Shown here one piece after another: positions 50,501 through 59,179 of a stretch of 64,000 nucleotides of DNA (position 1 is the first letter of the stretch; each line of letters begins with the position of its first letter). Position numbers and translations under genes: made by a program. The notes beneath the pieces were generated by a model. The model did not search any database and was not told where the DNA came from. It saw only the letters and a program-made list of their open reading frames with translations. Source of the DNA: Rodentolepis nana (Eukaryota > Platyhelminthes > Cestoda > Cyclophyllidea > Hymenolepididae); the NCBI GenBank assembly GCA_900617975.1, contig UZAE01000012.1, forward strand, positions 1-64,000, written 5' to 3'.

Positions 50501-53500
50501 ATTGGTGATCCAGGCAGGGCTACCAACAAAAGAGTCATTAGTGTCCGTCGACAGTTATCCCCATTAGACATTGTAAATATTCCCTATAAGAATATGATGG
50601 AGGGAAAAAGTAGCAAAGAAAAAGATAATTAGGGATTGAGATGGGTGAAATGGTGCTTGAATATTGGTAATTTCAATAGTGAAATATACATTAGCAGTCT
50701 GAATGAAATCTTAACAATTTTGTATAGATAAGGTAGATAAACCCTTATTTATGGACCTCAGGACACAGGGTAATCCGGGCGTGGGGGGGGGGGGTAGGGG
50801 TTGTTTTTATGGTAAATAACTTGAGAGACTCATCCATCCACCCCCGTCCCCCCAAAGATAAGTTGACCATTTAAAGATGGGTGCAAGTTTTGAAAAATGT
50901 TCCAGATCACCCAAGGATGAGAGGGGAGGGATGTTGGCACTCAAGGACAGAGCCGGTGAAGTAGGTCAATAACTGGACAGTACTGGTTATTTGGGAGGAT
51001 GAAAAGCAATCAGTGAGATAGTTGAGTATATTGTTAACCACATAGAAGCAGAGTGACATGCTTATTTTCTAATTTTTCGCTTAACAAAACGTTTTTGCCT
51101 GATTTAGGGAATTTGTATTCAAATTCGATTAACAAGCACAAGATGGAACTTGGAGGAGAATCTCTCGGATTTATGCAATCGAACAGCCTACCTCATACAA
51201 TGGACATGAATTCAAAGGAAGACGGCTTTTACGTACGTTTCTTGAATGGGCATTTCGATTCATAACAATTTCGGTCACTAAATTAATACAAAAAATATCT
51301 TTTAAAAGCTTTAATATGAAATGAAAAAACTACTTTTAAATGAGAGATTAACAAAGGAGTATTCTTTGAAAGGCAAATAGTTAGAATTATAATTGTTAGT
51401 GTGCTAAGGTAAATCATTTTGCTTAGCCGTTCCTTACTGTTTGACACATGGGCAAATTATAATTTTCAAATTTATTAATATAAAACTTGGAATTTCGCAT
51501 CAATCCATTTTCTGTAATCTTTTTTTGACCTGGCAGAGCTCAATATGCAGTGTTTACTCAAGGTAAACAAAAACAATTTTTTTACCATCTTGAAACTCAA
51601 TTAATTGCTCAGCGCCTTATTTCACTTGGAAAATACTTTTAGACTTTATGATATATTAAGTCTTAATAATAACCGATTCTTAGTTAAATTGTCATTTAAT
51701 CAAAGGTTAACATGATATAAGTAGTCAACAAGGAAACCCCACGAGAAATATTTTTAAAAAATATTTATATAAGATCTCTTATACTAAATAATATGATGCC
51801 CTGAATTAAATTGACAGAATTCCTCCAATTAAAATAATTTATTTGACACACAATTATAATTAGCTTCCATATTAAAAATTTATTTGTTAAAAATCGATTT
51901 TTAAAATTTTTGTTCTAGAATCAGTGACTAAATTTAGAAGAACAAAAATGAAGCACATTTCTGGCATTTAGGCCTAAGCAGCCATTACCATTTGTTTATT
52001 CGGGAAAAATACGCGCTTTGTGAAGGGAATTTATTTGTCTAGATGAAATATAAATGTAATGATGATCTGAATCTTCTAGCTACCATAATTTATTCCTCTT
52101 GGCAAATTTTTGAAATAACTTGCAAATTGAATGTGCAACTCTTCGCACAGTTTTTCATCTAAGACTCTCCTTAAATCATAACGACTAGTTTGGTAAATAA
52201 CTTGACTAAATCTCTCAAACTTACTAATAGTTTATTTCTTTTTGGATAATTTCTTGAAAGTTTTACTATATTAAGTGGGGATTATTTTGTTTATTCTAAC
52301 TAGAACATTTTAACATGCCTCTGTCGTGAGCTTCAAGGAAACACTGTTGTTAAAATTGGCGAATGAAAAGATGTAGGAATTTTTAAAAAACCTCCTACAA
52401 TTTATTCAAAGTATAAAAATGTATAAGCCGTATCTCAAAAATGGAATATTTATTTACAATTTGACTACATTAGGCAATTTCATTGAAGGGTTTAGAAGTA
52501 CGTTATGATGACATTGAGGACACAAAAAGTACCGTAATATCTTTAAAGGAATTTAAAAAATCCCTAATTAAAGTGGCAAGGCTTTAGGACTAGAAGGAGA
52601 GCAACTGCTCGTGCCTGCTAATATTTTTTTTAAATTACCGCCCTAGGATATTGTTAGTTGGCAAACAATCATTCGCCCTCTGTCATAAAATTGGATGTGA
52701 TTGGCGTAAGATTTGATAAAGAAAATACAGATTACGCTATTCTTCCTACAAAAAATTAAGGACACAGTTTCAAAGAATTGCCAATAATTAAATCGTTAAG
52801 ACTGATGACACTTATTGCATTGATTAATTCTCTTAAAGATGTTCACCTCATATTTTAAAATCATGTTAGCTTTGGAATCTGCACAAAACTCTATTCAAAC
52901 TATCCTTTTGGATGAAGGCTTTAGTTGTTTCGATTAAAGTAGTTAAATTTCTAAATCAAAGAGACCGTTTAAAGTTTCGACAAAATCTCTACTTTTTGGT
53001 TCAGACATAAATATTTTTAAAATCACCCCAAATAAGCCAGTGTTAGAAGAACTTACAGCCTAACGGTATTTATTTTATGTTCTAATTAACGCAAGGAGGT
53101 ACAACTTAATTATGAGCCAAGATGAAAGTAATGTTAACTCTATGGCGGTGATGAAAATGTCATGCAATGTTACTCCTCCTATTTGATGATCGCGTTTTAG
53201 AGCCAAATTATAACTCCAGCGAGCTAAATAATTAGTTTTTTATAAATTTTAGGTACATAGCAATTCTAGATCACCTGGAGTCGACTCATTTAATAGGTAA
53301 GTATATATTTCAATTGTGTAATAAGATTATGTAAATAGAAGTGCTATTTTGGTTGGAAATATATATATATATAAATAATAAACAAAAAATTTGAGTTCAT
53401 ATCAAATGGATCATTTGGAGTATGTCTATTGCAAGTAAAAGTAAAGTATTTGGAATACAAAATCAATATTTCATACAGTAATTAGGAAAAATATCAACTG

Positions 53501-56500
53501 CAAGTTATCCCTCCTAATCGCCGCCACTAGTAGTATTGAAATGATCAGGTATTTTCAGAATAGGATTGCAGCCAGAAGAATTGAATAACACAGAATAAAG
53601 TTAATAAGTGGAGACTCTGTAGAAATGTATATAAGCAGGCGTATTACACTCAGTGAAGCATTTATGACACTTCACTTTCAAATACTTCAGTCAGTTCTTT
53701 ATATAAGGAATGAAACGCCGTCACTATGATTAATAAGGCAAATTTCTTTTCGTTGACAGAAAGTTAAAGCTCTAAATTAAATACGCATTTAATTGGATAT
53801 ATGTCAGCTTGAGAGCATATTCAAATGACACACATGTGAGCACGTAGTGAATAGGCCATCATATTAATTTGAGATCAGCACATAACTTAAAGTGGACAAG
53901 CGTGGGTTAAAATGATACAAATTAATTAAGTTTACAATAAGTCAATGACCCAATTAGCAAAAGAAGATTTATGAAATTAAGCTTTATTCAAAGGCGAGTA
54001 TTTTTCCAATTTGAGCGGAATCCTTTTTAGTTATGTTACTAAATATTTATTCTAGGCTAGGTATTTGATGTATTAGCGCTTAGACGGAATAATAAGATTT
54101 ATATTAATGTCAATTTTGTCACTTTAAAGCTCAAATTCGATTCTTCTTAAACAAATTCTTGAATTAGTTAAATGATAATTTCATAAAGAACGAGGGATTT
54201 ATTTTACAAGGTACCTCGTTTATATCAAATCTAACACTTTTCTATTGGGAGGGATAATACTTATGACCACTTGAGTTTTTTTCTTACCATACGCTTTTTT
54301 GCTAATAATGTCCCATAGTTTTAATGTAGTGCTCACGTTATTGGAGCGAATATGTAACGCTACATTTCATGCTCAATCAGTATTTGCATAGGTCTCATCA
54401 AAGGAATCTAAACCCATAATTACGTTCCAAATTAATAAGAATATTGCCAGCATAACGAAAGGCAAATTAGCTCAAGTAGGATCAATGTATTCATGTTAAT
54501 GAGATTCCGTCAACAGGCGCACACACACATATATGCAAAACAGCACTTGTTCACTGGAATGGAATGCTGGTATACACTGACAAGCGCACCCATGTAATTA
54601 AGCTGTGTAGTAATGATAACTGACATTTATGAAAAGTTACTTATATTCTGACATCAAATAATTTAATTAAAGTGGGAGGCAATGAATTTATAGAAGAAGT
54701 TAATAATTTTGCTGCATTTCTTATTAACGTTTATCAATGGATCTAAAGAGCAAACCATGAACTGTCTTGTTTGGTAATTTGTGTTAACTATTGAACGAAG
54801 AAAGAATTGAAGAGACGAGGTTAAATAGTAGTAATCAACAAGCCCTGAATGTCGATTCATGAGATTCGAATCTTGAAGCCGAATTTCTTACCTAACAAAT
54901 ATTATGGCTTGCTACTGCTTACACCAACCTTTCGATCGTTTTCTCTTTGAGATTTTCTGGGAGTTACCTTCGACGGTTAAAAATAGGAAGAATAATAACT
55001 GTTAATACATTTATTGTTGTCTAAAGAATGGAATAGAGTTTTCAAATGCTTTTCATTATCTTTAGATGAGCGCTAAAATATGCTCCTTGTAATTTGCCTT
55101 GAAAAATTCGATAAAGACAATTGACATCACATTTATCATTTTGCACGTTATTTAAGAGATCTGAAAGTGAATAAGTTACCACGTTGGCGCCTTTCATCTA
55201 ATAGGGCTTTGAAAACTGAACCTATGCCTTTGAAATTTCGATTTGTAGCATTCTGCTGAAAAACGGGTTTTAGTTTTTCTTATTTATTCCATCTCATCTT
55301 TTCCCTCAAAGTCATACCTATTATTTGATAACATAAACAAATTAAAATTTAGTTAAATGCGAAATGGCAAAGTTCTCAGGTGTTACGGTCGTTTAAAAAA
55401 TTGATATGTTACTTTAAGTTAATGAATCAAGGAAATGCAATATTTTTTCAAGTTAAATACCCCATTAGATCAGAAGGAATTAAAGGATTTTGGTAATGCA
55501 TGCTTCCGTCAGAATCGGCCCGCATTGGTAGCTTCGATTCCAAGTGTAGGAATCGCAATTACATTTTCCACAGAAAAAAATTTTCAACAGGGAAATAAAC
55601 AACAGTCAAAACTCTATCGAATTATTCTCCGATTGCGTTTCTGCCAGTACTTAATTAACATTAAAGCCGAAAGGAGCGTCAAGCAATGAACAAGCAGGCA
55701 GTGTACACTGCGTCGGACATACATGCTGGGGGCAGTAAAATATACACAAAAATTGAAACCGCACAATTTTTATTGTACAACTGGTTTTCGCATGCAAACT
55801 GGCATTTCAAGCCCCCCCCACTCCTCTTCCCCCCCCCCCTCCCCGCCCACATCACCTCTCAATCTTTCTCCGCATTGAAAGATCAAAAGATTTGAATAAA
55901 ATCTACATGACTCCTTCGCACGAAAGAAAAGGCCACAACTTTTTTTCCGTCTGAATTTGGCTGAGAATTTTCGTCGCCCGCTGTAAACTTTAGTAAATGA
56001 AGCTGTGTTCTCGTTTTATAGTTGAATATATGTATATATATCCCCTATGAAACTGGAAATATCCGACATGCCAAGGCTGGTGAATTGGTGTCGGTGCCTG
56101 AAAAAATTTTAATAAGATAATTTGAACTTTTGAAGTGCACTGAGAATTATCAACTGTTAAAGTGCTATTTTTTCAAGTAGACGTGAAAGGAAAACCAAAG
56201 CATGTTAATTATAGGGAACAAATATAAAATAAATTTATATATAATTTTGACTGATGTAAAATGAATCCATTATGGTTTATTTTTCGATACTTGCCAATGG
56301 GTTAAACCTCATAAACTTGGATTTGAAATTTAACTTTAATGTTACGGAATAAGCATAAAAGGACTTGAAATATTTCTCTCAAATGGCAGGCGTTTTGATA
56401 GTCATTTAGATGACTTCGAGCTTTACAGAGGGGAACATAAAATTCACAAAAGTTGAGGGGGGGGCCAGAAGAGTGATTCACAGATTTAAAATGGATAGAC

Positions 56501-58248
56501 AGACACAAATGCAGAGAAAAGGTAAGCTGAGTACTGTGAAGGGGTCGAATATGACATACAGTTGGGTCATGGTAATATGAAGTCATAAGTCAACTGTCAT
56601 TTTACAGACTTTTTGCGTATGAGTATACGCTGCCCATGGCGCACCACGTGGATTTAAGCTTATCGCGCACACCAGATATAAAATAAAATCTTATTAATTT
56701 CATTACTGATTTACCTTTAACCTCGTAAAGTCCTTCCTTTAACTCTGTCGTTTAGTCAGCACAATTTCTCCTTTATCATGGAAATCGATTAGCTTATTTC
56801 AACGTCAGTCTTCACTTTGAATTTGTCGAATACTGAGGCCACTTAGCCACCGCACATTTTCCAATTTTGCCTTACAGGCATTATACACACAAACTAGAAA
56901 AAATGGTCATTTTAGTCAAGAGAAAGCACATAAATATGAAGAAAAGTCAAGTAGAGCTACACAGGTAAAATTTTAATGTAAATATTTTTATCTAACAACA
57001 GAAAAGTCCTACTTAATTTGTGTGTTCATTTTCTTTTATTAGTGAAATGGTTAATGGTGACATTCTAATGTGACCTGTAGTTCGATTTTCAAATTTTTCA
57101 ACGCTTTCAAACGCTTATTGGTCAGTTAGTTGAATTAAGCCATTGAATTATAATGAAGAGTTTGAAAGATTGGCAAAGCAAAATTGATTCAAGGAATGGA
57201 TTGGGAGGTTCGGCTCTTTGGGTAAATAATTTTTCCTTTTAAAGCTCGAAACTTTGTTACTTAGGTGATTTACAAAAAATAATCTGTGAAGCTTGCACAG
57301 AACCTGGCACCAGTGTTAAAAAATAACTTTCAAATGAGCGGTGCTTCATTTATCCTTACTCACTTTATTTCTGGAGAAATCGAAGATCGGCTATCGTTTT
57401 ACCTATGGAATGAACCATTTTTTTATACCACACCTTCATTCTTTTACAGTAGGCAGCTGTCCATGTCACCTCTGCGGTAGATATTGGAGCATTTGAGAAC
57501 TGATTTGACTCTTATGTCTCTTTTAGCAATTATAATCTACTTCGTGGAAGGCTTTCTTGTATCGTTGTACTGTCGCGTTTAATAAGAATTAGTAAGAACT
57601 TTCGTTTTAGTTGTTCATGGAAGGCAATTGTTCAAAGTAAGTTTTAGAAAAGGAGGACTGGAAAGAATTTACATAGGTTCAGTTTTTTTGAAAATATTGC
57701 ACTGCATGAGCATAATCTTTAAGCCACCTTGTCACAATATATTAATAAACAATTTTGAAAAGAGTATAATGGTGGATCACGATAAGATTTTCCTTTTTTA
57801 TTAAATAGATAAATCAAATGTGGCATATTCAAATTGCTTTAGATATCAGTTCCCAACCATAACAACTCGAAGTTCGTCTGCACTCGGAAATGCCCACGTT
57901 CGGACTCCACGATCATGCAATTCCCCTGTCAGCACAGATCAATGCATTTCAATGCGTTCGTTTTCACCCATTTGTAAATACGCCTTGATAGATGGTACGG
58001 GCCAGCATATACCAGTCTGCACCAATGTTATGACCTTTGCAAATGATACAGGTGACTTTCAGCTGGCTGACGACAGTGGAACAGCCACTCTTTGCTTTTC
58101 ATCTGGGTACCAACCTATCCCAATTAACTATGTTAATGTACCAGTGACCGATCAATTGTCTTCGCATGAACGACTATGCACAATGACACCTGCTGACATT
58201 GCTCCGGATAGTGACATTATTGCTAATACACAAGTTACTCATGTATAA
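31541..58248 (+). CDS. kirrel: NEPH/KIRREL-type (Rst/Kirre) Ig-superfamily adhesion receptor, 15 coding exons
   Basis: Seen: joining exons 31541-31946, 33453-33569, 34378-34657, 36238-36371, 38454-38571, 38690-38835, 40608-40892, 48202-48349, 50043-50191, 50269-50388, 50514-50609, 51108-51232, 53253-53296, 57450-57476 and 57843-58248 gives 2601 nt in one frame (866 aa). It encodes a hydrophobic leader (about 28-50), Ig1 (C80/W99/C155), Ig2 (C214/W227/C290), Ig3 (C340/W351/C383), Ig4 (C425/W437/C476), Ig5 (C518/W533/C576), a transmembrane helix (about 604-623), a basic stop-transfer and a 240-aa tail ending THV. Known: NEPH/Rst/Kirre proteins have exactly five Ig domains; they mediate trans adhesion with nephrin/Sns partners in filtration slits, myoblast fusion and axon sorting; NEPH1's C-terminal THV binds the ZO-1 PDZ domain. 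Family hallmarks seen: QWxxxxFGLG and QYDLQV in Ig1, GNPRPEVEW in Ig4, DFGFYNCSAVNAYGSD in Ig5. Inferred: start codon and splice sites; the weakest junction is exon 11/12. Confidence 0.9.
31947..33452 (+). other. Intron 1
   Basis: GT-AG, 1506 bp. Carries SINE copy 11 in antisense orientation. Confidence 0.8.
32637..33030 (-). mobile_element. SINE-like element with internal duplication (copy 11), intron 1
   Basis: 394 bp. TSD TTCTATGAAGCATA at 32623-32636 and TTCTATGAAACATA at 33031-33044 (13 of 14). Longer than the family because a stretch of about 75-80 bp occurs twice in tandem (32798-32875 and 32881-32953). Confidence 0.85.
33453..33569 (+). CDS. kirrel: Exon 2: second half of Ig1
   Basis: Acceptor TTCTTATTCATAG; donor G|GTAAGA; 117 nt, phase 1 in and out. 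Encodes QYDLQV then DEGQYVC (C155), the F strand of Ig1, and the G strand ending in VNVRVL. Confidence 0.9.
33570..34377 (+). other. Intron 2
   Basis: GT-AG, 808 bp. Nothing else recognised. Confidence 0.85.
34378..34657 (+). CDS. kirrel: Exon 3: first part of Ig2
   Basis: Acceptor is a T-rich tract ending TTTTAG; donor CT|GTAAGT; phase 1 in, phase 2 out. Encodes an 'EGSYLRLHCIAKNGKP' B strand and 'LSW' C strand (C214, W227), as in the second Ig of NEPH proteins. Confidence 0.9.
34658..36237 (+). other. Intron 3
   Basis: GT-AG, 1580 bp. Nothing else recognised; short open frames on both strands look random. Confidence 0.85.
36238..36371 (+). CDS. kirrel: Exon 4: second part of Ig2
   Basis: Acceptor CATTTTTAG; donor T|GTAAGC; 134 nt, phase 2 in and phase 1 out. 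Encodes 'GSKIQCTAQNEG' with C290 and the G strand 'AYTKLNVQ'. The split Tyr codon then leads into Ig3 as Y-A-P, the usual NEPH inter-Ig junction. Confidence 0.9.
37843..37915 (+). ncRNA. HDV-like ribozyme in sense orientation in intron 4, partly eroded
   Basis: First G at 37843, directly after the TSD. P1 GGGGTGT/GTACCCT pairs through wobbles, P2 has one mismatch, P3, GGGCAA and GCAAAA are present. P4 has lost its outer pairs. Activity is doubtful but the fold is recognisable. Confidence 0.55.
37843..38167 (+). mobile_element. SINE-like element, full length (copy 12), sense in intron 4
   Basis: Perfect TSD ATCTTTATTTGATA at 37829-37842 and 38168-38181. The element starts exactly at the ribozyme first G. 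The tail (AAAT)n contains AATAAA motifs in the gene's sense direction. Confidence 0.88.
38454..38571 (+). CDS. kirrel: Exon 5: first half of Ig3
   Basis: Acceptor GCATTTTAG; donor AC|GTGAGT; phase 1 in, phase 2 out. Encodes 'APVVKMRLSP', 'DVVTIRCLAEG' (C340) and 'FSW' (W351). Confidence 0.9.
38690..38835 (+). CDS. kirrel: Exon 6: second half of Ig3
   Basis: Acceptor AACCCTTTCAG; donor T|GTAAGT; 146 nt, phase 2 in and phase 1 out. Encodes 'ATVTCIATTFADGSDS' (C383). The preceding intron is only 118 bp. Confidence 0.9.
38836..40607 (+). other. Intron 6
   Basis: GT-AG, 1772 bp. Nothing else recognised. Confidence 0.85.
40608..40892 (+). CDS. kirrel: Exon 7: complete Ig4
   Basis: A whole Ig domain in one exon: 'RMRCPVEGNPRPEVEW' (C425, W437) and 'NDFGAYICVARAPG' (C476). 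Acceptor ATGGTAG. Two overlapping donors exist at 40891 and 40893; only the one after 40892 (GT|GTGAGT) keeps the frame with exon 8. Confidence 0.9.
41510..41540. repeat. (TA)n microsatellite, intron 7
   Basis: About 15 TA units just before SINE copy 13. Confidence 0.95.
41621..41944 (-). mobile_element. SINE-like element (copy 13), intron 7
   Basis: Full length by similarity, from TTTATTTATTTCATATGG to GCGCACTCT. The ribozyme P1' and P3 have several mutations. TSD not clear. Confidence 0.8.
42218..42239. repeat. (TA)n microsatellite next to SINE copy 14
   Basis: About 11 TA units, ending just before the TSD of copy 14. Confidence 0.9.
42252..42589 (+). mobile_element. SINE-like element, best-preserved full-length copy (copy 14), sense in intron 7
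   Basis: 338 bp with a perfect 11-bp TSD TATTTATAAAC at 42241-42251 and 42590-42600. One extra T separates the TSD from the ribozyme first G (42253). Order: ribozyme head; body with GTTGACTTCTGACTTCAAAC; a pyrimidine-rich middle; GAAGCCCGAAGTCAACTAAA; a CATTTGAAATAAATAAATAA tail. No open reading frame of note: a non-autonomous retroelement. I see no clear closely spaced pol III A and B boxes, so tRNA origin is unproven. Confidence 0.9.
42253..42325 (+). ncRNA. HDV-like self-cleaving ribozyme at the 5' end of the best SINE copy
   Basis: Seen by hand-folding. P1 is GGGGTGC (42253-42259) with GCACCCT (42284-42290), 7 bp with a G-U wobble at the first base. P2 is AATAGACTT (42262-42270) with AAGTCTATT (42317-42325), 9 perfect bp. 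P3 is ACC with GGT, closing the 7-nt L3 TCCACGT (42274-42280). GGGCAA follows P1 directly, with two G's available for P1.1 with L3 C's. P4 is CGTAT/ATACG with loop ACTC (42297-42310). The segment GCAAAA carries the candidate catalytic C at 42312, directly before the P2 3' strand. Known: this order (P1-P2-P3-P3'-P1'-P4-C-P2') defines HDV-like ribozymes, which cap the 5' ends of R2 and other non-LTR retrotransposons. Predicted cleavage is 5' of 42253. Activity is inferred, not shown. Confidence 0.85.
43582..43750 (+). repeat. Two further short tandem duplications
   Basis: A unit containing GTAGCACGGAGCACGTTTAT occurs twice (from 43589 and about 43630). It is followed by two copies of a ~39-bp unit with GGAGCTACTCATGATCAGGA (43672-43711 and 43712-43750). 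Confidence 0.85.
43789..43912 (+). repeat. Tandem repeat, three GC-rich units
   Basis: Units of 38, 44 and about 42 bp start at 43789, 43827 and 43871. All open with GGTCGCTGCACACAGAGTTG and continue TACGGCCGCACCTCCCA; they differ only in the linker. The identity suggests recent expansion. Confidence 0.92.
44083..44113 (+). repeat. 31-bp target-site duplication, left copy
   Basis: Pairs with 45500-45530, one C/T difference (ATTCTTAATTT against ATTCCTAATTT). It marks the SINE insertion, not the mariner, whose own TSD is TA. Confidence 0.9.
44236..45496 (+). mobile_element. mariner transposon (mellifera-type ends), inactive
   Basis: 1261 bp, flanked by TA (44234-44235 and 45497-45498). Terminal inverted repeats of about 24-26 bp: left TTGGGTTGGCAACTAAGTCA and on, right (reverse complement) TTAGGTTGGCAACTAAGTCA and on, one mismatch in the first 24. 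These ends and the transposase resemble the mellifera subfamily of Tc1/mariner elements (recognised from knowledge of the family, not searched). Confidence 0.93.
44417..45423 (+). pseudogene. mariner transposase, disrupted
   Basis: The first 206 codons are open: N-terminal helix-turn-helix region (about 5-60 and 75-110), the linker motif WIPHQL (116-121, usually WVPHEL), and the first catalytic Asp in TGDEKW (D153). The frame then meets stops at 45035-45037 and 45062-45064, a short deletion with a frame change before about 45100, and a stop at 45256-45258. Recognisable downstream parts are HHDNARP (second Asp, near 45118), HPPYSPDLAPSDYH (third Asp region of the D,D34D triad, near 45208) and the C-terminal end, with TAA at 45421-45423. 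The family is usually about 345 aa. It cannot make an active transposase. Confidence 0.93.
45500..45530 (+). repeat. 31-bp target-site duplication, right copy
   Basis: Right partner of 44083-44113, directly after the SINE tail remnant TAA. Confidence 0.9.
48202..48349 (+). CDS. kirrel: Exon 8: first half of Ig5
   Basis: Acceptor TTTTAACGTTTTAG; donor CACA|GTGAGT; phase 1 in, phase 2 out. Encodes 'SAPKI' at the Ig4/Ig5 junction, 'ARLPCTINAVPLP' (C518) and 'LLWFRRD' (W533). Confidence 0.88.
48350..50042 (+). other. Intron 8
   Basis: GT-AG, 1693 bp, within Ig5. Nothing else recognised. Confidence 0.85.
50043..50191 (+). CDS. kirrel: Exon 9: second half of Ig5
   Basis: Acceptor TTTACTTTTAG; donor GATG|GTCGGT; 149 nt. 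Encodes 'STDFGFYNCSAVNAYGSDS' (C576), closely matching the end of the fifth NEPH Ig. Phase 1 out joins exon 10 in frame across a 77-bp intron. Confidence 0.88.
50269..50388 (+). CDS. kirrel: Exon 10: transmembrane helix
   Basis: Encodes DELSISS, then an uninterrupted hydrophobic segment 'GILAALVVAILLGLMIFFYC' (about 604-623) and the basic stop-transfer RRYQYRKTHTK. Acceptor GGTTAAAG; donor AAAAG|GTAATA, phase 1 out. Confidence 0.9.
50514..50609 (+). CDS. kirrel: Exon 11: juxtamembrane cytoplasmic tail
   Basis: Acceptor ATCCAG at 50512-50513; a competing AG at 50516-50517 runs into a stop. Encodes GRATNKRVISVRRQLSPLDIVNIP and on. The donor used here (AAAA|GTAGCA) is the only late GT that fits the phase of exon 12, but its consensus is weak. 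Unspliced, the exon reads on to a TAG at 50630-50632, which would give a short-tailed form of about 673 aa without the PDZ ligand. Confidence 0.65.
50610..51107 (+). other. Intron 11 (or alternative 3' end)
   Basis: 498 bp. Contains the alternative TAG (50630) and the G-run/C-run pair. If retained, it would end the protein early. Confidence 0.6.
50783..50853 (+). repeat. G-run/C-run pair in intron 11
   Basis: A 12-G run plus TAGGGG (50783-50800) is followed 37 bp later by CACCCCCGTCCCCCC (to 50853). In RNA these could form a stable hairpin; the G-run alone could form a G-quadruplex. Confidence 0.7.
51108..51232 (+). CDS. kirrel: Exon 12: cytoplasmic tail
   Basis: Strong acceptor TTTTTGCCTGATTTAG and donor TAC|GTACGT. 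Phase 1 in, phase 0 out. Encodes NLYSNSINKHKMELGG and on to DGFY (residues 667-708), rich in Ser, Asn and Met, with no recognised domain. Confidence 0.8.
51233..53252 (+). other. Intron 12
   Basis: GT-AG, 2020 bp, AT-rich. Nothing recognised. Confidence 0.75.
53253..53296 (+). CDS. kirrel: Exon 13: 44-nt cytoplasmic exon
   Basis: Acceptor TTTTTTATAAATTTTAG and consensus donor AATAG|GTAAGT. Encodes VHSNSRSPGVDSFN (709-722), phase 0 in and phase 2 out. The other two frames contain stops, so its phase agrees with the flanking exons. Confidence 0.75.
55811..55849 (-). repeat. C-rich tract (G-quadruplex potential on minus strand), intron 13
   Basis: Runs of 8, 11 and 4 or more C within 40 bp; the minus strand therefore has at least four G-runs close together. 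Confidence 0.7.
56375..56673 (-). mobile_element. SINE-like element (copy 16), intron 13
   Basis: From CTCAAATGGCAGGCG to CGCGCACACC. A short deletion near the tail removes the ATCATTAGCCC segment. The ribozyme head is recognisable but mutated. Confidence 0.8.
57450..57476 (+). CDS. kirrel: Exon 14: 27-nt microexon
   Basis: Preceded by a strong pyrimidine-rich acceptor (CACCTTCATTCTTTTACAG) and followed by GCG|GTAGAT. It encodes nine codons' worth of sequence (S/R-Q-L-S-M-S-P-L-R) in phase 2/2. Exons 13 and 15 also join in frame without it (AG|A = Arg), so it may be optional. Inferred from splice signals and phase only. Confidence 0.55.
57477..57842 (+). other. Intron 14
   Basis: 366 bp, GT-AG. 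If the microexon is skipped, it is simply part of one intron 53297-57842. Confidence 0.6.
57843..58248 (+). CDS. kirrel: Exon 15: terminal exon, tail with C-terminal THV PDZ ligand
   Basis: Encodes residues 733-866 in an open frame: YQFPTITTRSSS through to DIIANTQVTHV and TAA at 58246. The acceptor TTGCTTTAG before 57843 is chosen because phase 2 in makes an Arg codon and continues the frame; the nearer AG at 57807-57808 would give an immediate stop after exon 13 or 14. The terminal Thr-His-Val equals the class I PDZ ligand of vertebrate NEPH1 (established: binds ZO-1), which independently supports both the gene identity and the frame of this last exon. Confidence 0.85.
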
Positions 58249-58344
58249 TTCTATGCGCTTGAATGAAGGTTCTCTACCAGTGTGAATGTGTATGTGTGAC
58301 TGTTTCCTATCAAAATTGAACAAAGCTTATCACACCTTTTGATA

Positions 58345-58350
58345 AATAAA
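58345..58350 (+). terminator. Poly(A) signal AATAAA of the receptor gene
   Basis: A canonical AATAAA lies 97 nt after the stop codon, followed by A- and T-rich sequence. It gives a short 3' UTR. Confidence 0.7.
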
Positions 58351-59179
58351 ATTTTTTGTACACTTCTTCCCTAGTTACAATCTAAATGTGCCGAAACATT
58401 TCCAGTTGGGAGAATGTTTCAGCAAAATTAGAGTTACTCGCAAATATTAACAGGAAAATACCAGCTTACTTAATAAACTGCTATTCAAAATAAACGAAAA
58501 GGAAGCAAACTTTGATGTTGAGTACACAACTGCAAGGGTGGGGAAGAGCAAACAAGTTAAATTGGGGTTGGAATGGAGGAGAGGGGATGGGGTAGATCAA
58601 GAAGAAGTAGACAATGAAACCAGAACACCAAGGGTTGTGCTTCTTATTTGAATAATGCGACTTATAACAAGTACATTGTTCCTTGTGAGACGGAGGTATT
58701 CATATCTCTTTAATGAACTCGTAGTCAACATTTGCAAGAAGCTTTCAATGGCAGGTGACAGCGTTTTAAGCACTGTCATATTGAATAATATATCCATTCA
58801 TTCATTGTTCATTGGTATAATGAATTTGACAATTCAAGATTCATCTCAAGATCTATTTCCTGACAGCAGTTCGCATTTCTTCTTGGGCAGGAGATGAAAC
58901 TTTAAGGTCTATTAAATTAAATGAAACGGGATTTTTTGATCAAGGAGGCTTCAAAATAGCTTTGAAAATTTGATTCCAAACGTCTGGGTTTATTAGGCTT
59001 AGTAAAACAATGAGACGGCACAGGTTAGAGCAGTGAATTTCATTGGATGAGGTTTGGAATTATGCAAATTTCAAGCAAAGTTCACATTCATGTTACATGG
59101 AATTAGACAATAATCTGAAGCCTATAATGTTTTAATAATAATAATAACATAATAGTATCACTGTTGGGAGCGCATTGAT
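58351..59179. other. Downstream intergenic
   Basis: Includes a G-rich stretch near 58537-58595 (GGTGGGGAAGAG, GGAGAGGGGATGGGG). No gene recognised. Confidence 0.6.

Larger units (their letters stand above)
53297..57449 (+). other. Intron 13
   Basis: GT-AG, 4153 bp. Contains the C-rich tract and SINE copy 16 (antisense). Other small cytoplasmic exons could hide here. Confidence 0.65.

Noticed and set aside
57809..57842. Earlier start of the last exon at 57809 (acceptor AAATAG)
   Set aside because: Needs phase 1 input, but exon 13 and the microexon both end in phase 2, which would give an immediate stop; the acceptor before 57843 fits.
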